Positions 1-5,874 of a stretch of DNA of 15,694 bases are shown here, one piece after another. This DNA comes from Synergistaceae bacterium (GTDB taxonomy: Bacteria; Synergistota; Synergistia; Synergistales; Synergistaceae). A program made the position numbers and the translations under genes. Location: contig JAISLO010000084.1 of NCBI GenBank assembly GCA_031290815.1, forward strand, positions 1 through 15,694, read 5' to 3'. Below the pieces are notes generated by a model that did not search any database, was not told where the DNA came from, and saw only the letters and a list, made by a program, of their open reading frames with translations. Numbering within the stretch: position 1 is the stretch's first letter; every line of letters begins with the position of its first letter.

Positions 1-352
1 AGTCCTGAATGGCCGCCCTCAAAGCCTCCTCCGCCAGAAGGGAGCAGTGCAGCTTCTGCGGGGGCAGCCCGCCGAGCTCGCTCGCTACGTCCTTGTTGGT
101 TATCTTGAGCGCTTCGTCTATCGAAAGCCCCTTGACCATCTCGGTGGCCATCGAGCTCGTGGCTATCGCCGCGGCGCAGCCGAAGGTCTCGAACTTGACG
201 TCCCTGATGATCTCGTTCTCGTCGACGTTCAGGTAGATTTTCATGACGTCTCCGCACTTCGGGTTGCCGACCTCGCCGACTCCGTCGGCGTTGCCGATTT
301 CTCCGACGTTGCGCGGGTTCATGAAGTAATCGATGACCTTTTCGTTGTACAT
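1..352 (-). CDS. nifU: NifU/IscU-type Fe-S cluster assembly scaffold (partial, runs off left edge)
   Basis: The protein is the scaffold on which [2Fe-2S]/[4Fe-4S] clusters are built from sulfur delivered by the neighbouring cysteine desulfurase, in the cytoplasm. The 117 visible residues begin MYNEKVIDYFMNPRNVGEIG and contain the three scaffold cysteines in family context: C33 in PKCGD (with D35), C59 in TFGCAA, and C103 in the KLHCS motif preceded by H102. This is nearly the whole IscU domain, which is usually about 125-150 residues, so only the C-terminus is missing. The ATG is supported by an AGGAGGAG ribosome site at 357-364. The gene lies 43 bases downstream of nifS on the same strand, so the two are almost certainly co-transcribed. 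Whether the protein ends as a short IscU or continues into a longer NifU cannot be seen. Confidence 0.95.
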   Translation of the reverse strand, partial: MYNEKVIDYFMNPRNVGEIGNADGVGEVGNPKCGDVMKIYLNVDENEIIRDVKFETFGCAAAIATSSMATEMVKGLSIDEALKITNKDVASELGGLPPQKLHCSLLAEEALRAAIQD

Positions 353-395
353 CTTGCTCCTCCTTTTCTTTATAACGTATCCGGCGGGCCGCCGT

Positions 396-1562
396 TCATG
401 CCTTGTATGGGGACAGCTCGCGCAGGGTTTTGACTATCGGAGGGAACGATTCGAGCACGTAGTCTATGTCCTCCTCCGTCGTATCCTTACCGAGGGTCAA
501 CCGGAGAGATCCGTGAGCCGTGGCGTGATCTAGCCCCATCGCCAGCAGAACGTGGCTCGGGTCCAGGCTACACGACGTGCACGCGCTTCCGCTCGACGCC
601 CCGATGCCGGCGTAGTCGAGACGCAGAAGCATCCCCTCGCCCTCTATCCGCCTCACGCACACGCTGGCGTGATACGGCAGGCGCTTCGTCCTGTGTCCGG
701 TAACGAACGAATCCGGCACGCGCTCCATTATACCATCGAGCAGCTTATCCCGAATCCGGGAGATCCTGGACTCCTCGCCCTCCTTGTCTAGGCGCTCGGC
801 CAGTCTCGCCGCCGCTCCGAATCCGACTATGGCCGGCACGTTCTCCGTGCCGGAGCGGACGCCGAACTCCTGCCCCCCGCCGTGAACCAGCGGTACGAGC
901 TTCAGTCCCTTTCGGACGTACAAGGCCCCTATGCCCTTGGGCCCGTACATCTTGTGCGCGGACATCGTCAGCATGTCCACCGGGAGCTTCGAGACGTCGA
1001 TCTTGACGTGCCCCGCGGCCTGAACCGCGTCGGTGTGGAACAGCGCTCCCCGCTCGCGGCATATCTCGCCGAGCTCGGCGATCGGGTTTATCGTTCCGAC
1101 CTCGTTGTTGGCGAACATGACGCTGACCAGCGCCGTGTCGTCGCGAATCGCCGCCCGCAGGGAATCGGGAGAGACCATACACTCCCCGTCCACGGGAAGA
1201 ATCGTGACATCATAGCCGTTCTTGCCCAGCCATTTGAACGAATCTATCACGGCGTGGTGCTCGACCGCCGTCGTGATGATGTGCTTTCCGCGTTTTTTTG
1301 CGGCCCATAACGCGCCCTTGATTGCCAGATTGTCCGCCGCGCTGCCGCAGCCTGTGAAGACAATGTCCGACGCCGAAGCGCCGATCAGCTCCGCTAAGCT
1401 GCCCCGCGCCTCGTCGATCGCGCGTTTCGCGTCGCGCCCCCACGAGTGAAGACTGTTCGGATTTCCCATTTTCTCGCTGAAATATGGAATCATCGCGTCA
1501 AGCACGTCTGCCGCTACAGGAGTTGTCGCGGAGTGATCAAGATAAACTTTCCTAAATTCCAT
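396..1562 (-). CDS. nifS: Cysteine desulfurase, NifS/IscS family
   Basis: This PLP enzyme converts L-cysteine to L-alanine and passes the resulting persulfide sulfur to the NifU scaffold. The 388-residue reading has the class V aminotransferase features: the N-terminal YLDHSATTP, H102 in AVEHHAV, D178 in HTDAVQAAGH, the PLP lysine K204 in SAHKMYGPKGIG, and the active-site cysteine C328 in SSGSACTSC, followed by the LDPSHVLLAMG stretch. Length is normal for the family (about 390). The ATG at 1562 is chosen because a GAGGT site (1570-1574) lies 7 bases upstream. GTG 1571 and ATG 1568 are in frame, but the ribosome site would overlap them. One oddity is that the usual acidic residue of the PLP-side loop (S/GGTEADN-like) is alanine here: GCGSAADN, residues 71-78. 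The gene is the first of a nifS-nifU operon divergent from the flagellar genes. Confidence 0.95.
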   Translation of the reverse strand: MEFRKVYLDHSATTPVAADVLDAMIPYFSEKMGNPNSLHSWGRDAKRAIDEARGSLAELIGASASDIVFTGCGSAADNLAIKGALWAAKKRGKHIITTAVEHHAVIDSFKWLGKNGYDVTILPVDGECMVSPDSLRAAIRDDTALVSVMFANNEVGTINPIAELGEICRERGALFHTDAVQAAGHVKIDVSKLPVDMLTMSAHKMYGPKGIGALYVRKGLKLVPLVHGGGQEFGVRSGTENVPAIVGFGAAARLAERLDKEGEESRISRIRDKLLDGIMERVPDSFVTGHRTKRLPYHASVCVRRIEGEGMLLRLDYAGIGASSGSACTSCSLDPSHVLLAMGLDHATAHGSLRLTLGKDTTEEDIDYVLESFPPIVKTLRELSPYKA

Positions 1563-1585
1563 TAACATCACCTCAATATAACATA

Positions 1586-1615
1586 TTGACTCGCTCGCAT
1601 ATAAGCGCTTATATT
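1586..1615 (+). promoter_or_regulatory. Possible plus-strand sigma-A promoter overlapping the palindrome
   Basis: TTGACT (1586-1591) is followed after 18 bases by TATATT (1610-1615), or after 17 bases by TTATAT, a reasonable housekeeping-type promoter reading toward fliE. It lies across the same palindrome that overlaps the nifS -10 box, so one bound protein could affect both directions. A transcript would start near 1622 and meet a small hairpin with a T-tract at 1646-1665. AT-rich palindromes easily resemble -10 boxes, so this is tentative. Confidence 0.25.
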
Positions 1616-1618
1616 ATA
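1599..1618 (-). promoter_or_regulatory. Candidate nifS -10 box with overlapping palindromic operator
   Basis: A perfect 16-bp palindrome, ATATAAGCGCTTATAT, occupies 1599-1614. On the minus strand a consensus -10 hexamer TATAAT (1618 to 1613) runs into it, so the palindrome would sit at the transcription start of nifS-nifU, a typical position for a repressor operator. No good -35 hexamer is present at 17 bp (the sequence there reads CTGCGC), so the promoter may depend on an activator or be weak. Fe-S assembly operons are often controlled by IscR-type Rrf2 regulators, but this palindrome was not recognised as a known IscR site. The operator role is inference. Confidence 0.4.
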
Positions 1619-1645
1619 CCTCAAGTCGGGCTTCGGCGCAGAGCA

Positions 1646-1665
1646 CTCAGGAACTGAGGATTTTT
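1646..1665 (+). terminator. Small hairpin plus T5, terminator-like
   Basis: CTCAG (1646-1650), loop GAA, CTGAG (1654-1658), then GA and TTTTT (1661-1665). The stem is only 5 bp, so it would be a weak intrinsic terminator or pause site for rightward transcription between the two divergent operons. Confidence 0.25.
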
Positions 1666-1705
1666 CTGCCGATTCGAAAAGGGGGATTCATACTCTAAAA
1701 ACATC

Positions 1706-1739
1706 AAAAACCTTCTGAATTTAGGTGGGTTTTGTTTTT
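1706..1739 (+). terminator. AT-rich hairpin plus T5, terminator-like
   Basis: AAAA (1706-1709) and ACCT (1710-1713) can pair with AGGT (1723-1726) and TTTT (1730-1733), leaving a GGG bulge. G and TTTTT (1735-1739) follow. The GC content of the stem is low, so termination strength is doubtful. Together with the hairpin at 1646-1665 it could end a short rightward transcript before the flagellar promoter. Confidence 0.2.
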
Positions 1740-1819
1740 AAGTTCTTGACTATGTGATGGTAACCGGCGATGCAAAAGTATTAGCGCTCGAAAAGTTATA
1801 AGGGCGATTTTTTATTATT

Positions 1820-1849
1820 TTTATTCTCTAACGTTAATTGTAGTATAAT
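1820..1849 (+). promoter_or_regulatory. Candidate promoter of the flagellar operon
   Basis: A perfect -10 hexamer TATAAT lies at 1844-1849. The best -35 is poor (TTTATT at 1820-1825, spacing 18), but the stretch just upstream (1808-1825) is almost entirely A and T and could act as an UP element. It would give a leader of roughly 200 bases before fliE. No convincing sigma-28 site (TAAA-N15-GCCGATAA) or sigma-54 site was seen nearby. The call rests on the -10 box, the AT-rich upstream DNA and the position. Confidence 0.35.
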
Positions 1850-1931
1850 ACGGCCAAGGCATTTACATGCGCCGTGAATTATGTTTGTGATGAGTTTGCT
1901 GGGAGAGCTGATTTTATTGTCGGAGGCCTGA

Positions 1932-1979
1932 ATGGTGAAAATTCAAACCTTGAGCGGGTCCGCACTCGAAAACAGATGA
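1932..1979 (+). CDS. Possible leader mini-ORF 1 (15 codons)
   Basis: This 15-codon frame reads MVKIQTLSGSALENR and ends in TGA at 1977-1979. It is preceded by a clean GGAGG (1922-1926) with a 5-base spacer, which is a better ribosome site than several real genes in this window have. Its stop overlaps the start of a second mini frame as ATGA (1976-1979). No known peptide is recognised. It may be a translated leader of the flagellar operon or chance; it is too short to judge by composition. Confidence 0.25.
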   Translation: MVKIQTLSGSALENR

Positions 1980-2029
1980 GTACTGTTTCGTCCGGAGGTT
2001 CGGCGTTTCCCATACAAAATAAAACATGA
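1976..2029 (+). CDS. Possible leader mini-ORF 2 (17 codons)
   Basis: This 17-codon frame reads MSTVSSGGSAFPIQNKT. It starts inside the stop of mini-ORF 1 (ATGA overlap), has no ribosome site of its own, and its ATG lies in the loop of an AAACAG/CTGTTT inverted repeat (1970-1988). Its stop again overlaps an ATG (ATGA, 2026-2029) that opens a 3-codon frame, which runs into an ATG at 2037 whose frame overlaps the fliE start. No homology is recognised. Translation could only be by coupling, so confidence is low. Confidence 0.15.
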   Translation: MSTVSSGGSAFPIQNKT

Positions 2030-2055
2030 CTATATAATGGAATGGAGGGAGTCAG

Positions 2056-2382
2056 ATGTCTGACTTGAAATCGTTAGAACCGCTCAAACCGATCGAGGCG
2101 CCGTCATTCTCCACGGATGCGGCGTATGTCGTCAAGAAAAAAGACAATAAGCGGCATGCGGCTCAGCCCTTCTCGGATGTTCTGAAGAACAGCATGAAAA
2201 AGGTGAACGATCTTCAGATCGAGTCCGACGAGATGACAAAGCGGCTTTCTCTCGGGGAGGTGGAGGATATCTCGGATGTCTCCATTGCAGTCGAGAAGGC
2301 GGAGCTCGCTCTCCGGCTGATGGTCCAAATACGGGATAAGCTGTTCGACGCATATCAGCAGATCGCCCGTATGTCCGTCTGA
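2056..2382 (+). CDS. fliE: Flagellar basal body protein FliE
   Basis: FliE joins the MS ring (FliF) to the proximal rod and is among the first proteins exported by the flagellar type III system. The 108 residues match the family size. The N-terminal 40 residues are variable, followed by the conserved FSDVLKNSMKKVNDLQ segment and the C-terminal helix VEKAELALRLMVQIRDKLFDAYQQIARMSV, close to the usual K-x-Y-x-E-I-x-R-M-x-V-like ending. A GGAGGG ribosome site (2044-2049) is 6 bases from the ATG. It is the first full gene of the plus-strand flagellar run and is 18 bases from fliF. In many operons fliE follows flgB and flgC; here nothing resembling those lies upstream in the window. Confidence 0.93.
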   Translation: MSDLKSLEPLKPIEAPSFSTDAAYVVKKKDNKRHAAQPFSDVLKNSMKKVNDLQIESDEMTKRLSLGEVEDISDVSIAVEKAELALRLMVQIRDKLFDAYQQIARMSV

Positions 2383-2400
2383 TCGTAAGGCGGGCGGAAG

Positions 2401-3984
2401 ATGGCTATAAGAGACAGGCTGGCTGAAGCCGGCCAGCGTTTCGGTGCGTTCTGGACGTCACTGCTCAGATGGCAGCAGGTGTCCATCGTCGCGGCGGCGG
2501 TGGCCGTCGTCGGCGGGATATTGGCTGCGTCAATGATCTTCGGCAGAACGTCGTACGTGCCCATATTTTCCGGACTCGACGCGAGGGACCAGTCGGCCGT
2601 CATAACGTATCTCGACGAGGGGAAAATACCATACAAGACTGACTCCGAGGCCAACGCGGTTCTCGTGCCCTCCTCCGAGGTGTACAAGGCTCGCATAGCG
2701 CTCGCCGCAAAGGGGATACCGAGCGGCGGGGTGGTCGGATTCGAACGCTTCGACAACCCGAGGATGGGCGTGTCCAGCTTTCAGGAGAAGATCGATTACT
2801 ACAGGGCGCTCGAGGGCGAGCTGACCAGGACCATAAAGGAGATGTCGTCAGTCCTGAACGCCAGGGTGAGCATAGTCGTGCCGGAGACGAAGATCTTCCT
2901 CGAACAGCAGCAGCCATCCACGGCGGCTGTCCTGCTCACGCTGAAGCCGGGGGCGCAGTTCGGCCAGGTGCAGGCAAAGGCGGTCGTTCACCTGATATCC
3001 AGCAGCGTCGAGGGACTTCTGCCCGAAAACGTCACGCTCGTGGACTCAGACGGCCAGATACCATTCAACGACCTCCTGGACGACTCCTTCACGACGGCGC
3101 AGGATGGGAACGATGTCGTCCTGAAGCAGCGCAAGTTCGAGAAGGACTACGAGCGGGACCTCCAGAAGAAGATAAAGGACCTGTTCCAGACCGTGCTGGG
3201 CCCCAGCAAGATCGCGGCGGGCGTCACGGTCGAGATGGACTTCGACAAAAAAGAGTACGCGTCGCGGACCGTGCTGACGCTTCCTGACAAGATTCACGGC
3301 CCTGTTCAGAGCGAGCAGAACACCGAGGAGAACTACGAGGGCCCGGCGGGAGTCACGGGCGGCATACCGGGCACGACAACCAACATACCGGGGTATGCCG
3401 TGAATGCCGGAGAGGGCGGGGGCAATGCCGAGTACGGCAGGACGGAGAACATCAAAAATTATGACAACTCCACCCAGGAAGCCAGGGAGGTCGCCACGCC
3501 CGGAAGGATCAAGAGGATGTCGGCTACGGTGTTCATCGACGGCGAGCTCAGGCAGAGGGATCTGGACAACTACCGCAACGCCGTCGCCACGACCATCCTG
3601 CTCGACGAGGGACGGGGGGACATGCTGACGGTTATGGCCATTCCGTTCGACACGTCGGCGGCTGACGCGCTGGCCGCCCGCATCGCCGCGGAGAGAAGAA
3701 GCCGCATGATGATTGGAATAGGTTCATTTGCGCTATTCCTGCTGGTTCTGGTCGGCGGGCTGATGTACTGGATGCGCAGGCGCAGGTACTTGGCCGAACT
3801 GGAAGCCGCGAGACTGGCGGAGTCCGGACAGACGCCGTCGCTCAGGGAGCTTCTCGAAAATCCCGATCTGATGACGGCGCAGGGAGAGCTGTCGATCCTG
3901 GAGGAACAACTCAGGAACTATGCGCTGAACAACCCTGAGGAGCTCGCTAACCTCATCAAGAACTGGGTGGTAGACGACGTATGA
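2401..3984 (+). CDS. fliF: Flagellar MS-ring protein FliF
   Basis: FliF forms the MS ring in the inner membrane, the base on which rotor, rod and export gate assemble. The 527-residue length is typical. A first membrane helix covers about 27-48. The ring-building (secretin/YscJ-like) domains span about 50-300, including SGLDARDQSAVITYLDEGKIPYK and the region around VSIVVPETKIF. A Gly/Asn-rich linker runs about 310-350. A second membrane helix spans about 436-458 and is followed by a basic RRRR stop-transfer segment. The C-terminal tail ends NPEELANLIKNWVVDDV, the FliG-binding peptide. The stop overlaps the fliG start as ATGA, consistent with equal synthesis of these partners. The ribosome site (GGCGGAAG) is weak, so coupling to fliE is likely. 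Confidence 0.97.
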   Translation: MAIRDRLAEAGQRFGAFWTSLLRWQQVSIVAAAVAVVGGILAASMIFGRTSYVPIFSGLDARDQSAVITYLDEGKIPYKTDSEANAVLVPSSEVYKARIALAAKGIPSGGVVGFERFDNPRMGVSSFQEKIDYYRALEGELTRTIKEMSSVLNARVSIVVPETKIFLEQQQPSTAAVLLTLKPGAQFGQVQAKAVVHLISSSVEGLLPENVTLVDSDGQIPFNDLLDDSFTTAQDGNDVVLKQRKFEKDYERDLQKKIKDLFQTVLGPSKIAAGVTVEMDFDKKEYASRTVLTLPDKIHGPVQSEQNTEENYEGPAGVTGGIPGTTTNIPGYAVNAGEGGGNAEYGRTENIKNYDNSTQEAREVATPGRIKRMSATVFIDGELRQRDLDNYRNAVATTILLDEGRGDMLTVMAIPFDTSAADALAARIAAERRSRMMIGIGSFALFLLVLVGGLMYWMRRRRYLAELEAARLAESGQTPSLRELLENPDLMTAQGELSILEEQLRNYALNNPEELANLIKNWVVDDV

Positions 3985-4991
3985 GCAAGAACAGGGAACT
4001 AAAGGGCCGTGAAAAAGCGGCGATATTGATGGTAGCCCTCGGCCCCGAAGCCGTCGCGCGATCCTACAAGCACATCGACGACACCACGATCGAGCTCCTG
4101 ACCCTGGAGATAGCGAATCTCAGGAAGGTCACGCCGGAGGTCAAGCTCGAGGTGCTGAAGGAAGCGCAGGAGATGATAATGGCCCATGAGTTCATGACTC
4201 AGGGCGGCGTCGAGTACGCGAGGAAACTGCTCGAACAGGCGCTGGGCCCCGAAAAGGCCCAGGACATACTGCGCAGGATTACGGCCAGTCTTCAGGTTCG
4301 TCCTTTCGACTTCGTCAAGCACACCGATCCTCAGCAGTTGTTGAGCTTCATACAAAACGAACACCCCCAGACAATCGCCCTCATACTTTCTTATCTTTCC
4401 CCGGAGCAGTCCGCTCAGGTCTTGGGCGGGCTTCCTCCGTCGGCTCAATGGGACGTGACGCGCCGCATAGCGAAGATGGACCGCATCACGCCGGAGGTTT
4501 TGCGCGAGGTGGAGCGCGTGCTGGAGAGGAAGTTGTCGACAATCATGGGACAGGACTTCACAATAGCAGGCGGCATAGACGCCGTCGTCAACCTCATCAA
4601 CAGGGTGGACCGCGGCACGGAGAGAAATATAATAGAAGCCCTCGAAGAGCAGGATCCGGAGCTCGCGGAGGAGATAAAGAAGCGCCTCTTCATGTTCGAC
4701 GACATCGGATCGATGGACGACCGCTCCCTGCAGAGGGTTCTGCGCGACGTGGACATGAAGGACCTCGGGCTGGCGCTGAAGGGCGCGTCGGAGGACCTGC
4801 GCGCGAAGTTCTTCAAGAACATGTCGAAGCGCGCCGCCGACATGCTGCGTGAGGACATGGAGTTCATGGGACCCGTGCGCGTGCGCATGGTCGAGGAAGC
4901 GCAGCAGAAGATAGTGAACGCCGTGAGACAGTTGGAGGAAGCCGGCGAGATCGTAATAGCCAGAGGAGGAGAGGAGGAGCTCGTTGTCTAA
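3981..4991 (+). CDS. fliG: Flagellar motor switch/rotor protein FliG
   Basis: FliG is the rotor protein that contacts FliF, FliM and the MotA stator at the cytoplasmic face of the motor. The 336-residue length is normal. The N-terminal domain (about 1-100) begins LKGREKAAILMVALGPE. The middle domain carries EHPQ (127-130), the FliM-contact motif, and GGID (197-200). The hinge is LFMFDDI (236-242), and the C-terminal torque domain (about 243-325) has the charged helix DDRSLQRVLRDVDMKDLGLALKG. The start overlaps the end of fliF by 4 bases. The 3' end codes for an EEEL run whose GAG-rich DNA doubles as the ribosome site for fliH. Confidence 0.97.
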   Translation: MSKNRELKGREKAAILMVALGPEAVARSYKHIDDTTIELLTLEIANLRKVTPEVKLEVLKEAQEMIMAHEFMTQGGVEYARKLLEQALGPEKAQDILRRITASLQVRPFDFVKHTDPQQLLSFIQNEHPQTIALILSYLSPEQSAQVLGGLPPSAQWDVTRRIAKMDRITPEVLREVERVLERKLSTIMGQDFTIAGGIDAVVNLINRVDRGTERNIIEALEEQDPELAEEIKKRLFMFDDIGSMDDRSLQRVLRDVDMKDLGLALKGASEDLRAKFFKNMSKRAADMLREDMEFMGPVRVRMVEEAQQKIVNAVRQLEEAGEIVIARGGEEELVV

Positions 4992-5874
4992 TCCCGCGAA
5001 GCAGCGCTATATCCGGGCGGTTCGCCTCCTTCCGGGGGCTGTTCGCATCGGAAGCGGCGGAGTCGAGACGACGACATCTCCGGTTGAATCCGCTCCCAAG
5101 GCGGAGGACAGAGGCGAAGGGCAGGCCGTCAAGGCGGCCGACGCCGAGATACGAAAGCTGAAATCCGAGCTGAGGGCCAAGGAGGCCGAGCTCGCCGACG
5201 CGAGGGCCTCCGAACGGGAGTTCAGCGCCAAGATGGAGGCCATGAAGGCCGAGGTCGCAATGGAGAAGGAATCCCTGCGGGAGGCGGCCAAGATAGAGGC
5301 CGAGGGCAGGTGGGCCGTCGCGTTCGCCAAGGGTCAGCAGGAAGGCGAGGCAAAGGGGTATTCCGAGGGCATAGTAAAGGCCGAGGCCGAGGTGAAGGCC
5401 GATTACGAGGGCAGGTTCTCCGCCGTTTTGAAGCTGCTGGCCGGCATAAACGAGTCGCTGACCGCGGAGAGGGAGAGGATGATCCTGGCACACGCGCCCC
5501 AGATGGTGCGCCTGTGGGAGATGATGCTCGGCAAGATGCTGCAGGTCAAGGTGGAGATGGACCCGGAGGTCGTCGGCCGGGTGCTGAAAAATATTTTGAA
5601 CAGGGTGAGCGACAGGGAGAGGATATTGATCTACCTGAACGGCGCGGACATCGAGATGATCGACGGAAGCAAGGAAGCCCTCATGGACTCGGTCAGGGGC
5701 GTCAAGTTCTTCGAGATAATGTCCGACGAGAACGTGGACAGGGGAAGCTGTCTGATCGAGACCAACCTCGGAATCTACGACGCGAGGTGGAGGACGCAGC
5801 TCGAACAGGTGTCCTCCGAGGTGGAGGGCCTGCTGATGGAAAGCATAGCTTCTGATGAGCACGGCGGCGCCTGA
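4984..5874 (+). CDS. fliH: Flagellar export stator protein FliH (TTG start)
   Basis: FliH binds and restrains the export ATPase FliI and tethers it to the C-ring and export gate. The 296-residue product has a basic N-terminus (about 1-24), a low-complexity stretch, a long charged coiled coil (about 50-110), the G-x3-G-type repeats common in FliH (AKGQQEGEAKGYSEG, about 115-129), and a globular C-terminal domain (about 145-290) of the FliH/YscL type. It starts at TTG, 8 bases inside fliG; the choice rests on AGGAGG at 4972-4977 with a 6-base spacer and on no better ATG nearby. It overlaps fliI by 20 bases. Sequence conservation is low, as usual for FliH, but position between fliG and fliI makes the call secure. 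Confidence 0.9.
   Translation: MSNPAKQRYIRAVRLLPGAVRIGSGGVETTTSPVESAPKAEDRGEGQAVKAADAEIRKLKSELRAKEAELADARASEREFSAKMEAMKAEVAMEKESLREAAKIEAEGRWAVAFAKGQQEGEAKGYSEGIVKAEAEVKADYEGRFSAVLKLLAGINESLTAERERMILAHAPQMVRLWEMMLGKMLQVKVEMDPEVVGRVLKNILNRVSDRERILIYLNGADIEMIDGSKEALMDSVRGVKFFEIMSDENVDRGSCLIETNLGIYDARWRTQLEQVSSEVEGLLMESIASDEHGGA

Larger units (their letters stand above)
1563..2055. other. Divergent intergenic region between nifS and fliE (about 490 bases)
   Basis: No full-length gene is visible here and the composition is more AT-rich than the flanking genes. From left to right it contains the nifS promoter side with a 16-bp palindrome (1599-1614), two U-tract hairpins pointing right (1646-1665 and 1706-1739), an AT-rich tract (1808-1850) ending in a TATAAT hexamer, and a leader from about 1855 to 2055. 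The leader has a GGAGG-preceded mini reading frame and several further tiny frames overlapping end to start. A small inverted repeat (AAACAG 1970-1975 with CTGTTT 1983-1988) surrounds one of their start codons. No known riboswitch core was recognised. The region separates two divergent operons and must hold the promoters for both. Confidence 0.6.

Noticed and set aside
1855..2055. Cyclic-di-GMP (GEMM) riboswitch before the flagellar operon
   Set aside because: Flagellar operons of Clostridia often have one, but the conserved core of the aptamer (the GCAAA-type joining segment and the tetraloop-receptor layout) was not found in this leader or between 1700 and 1855.
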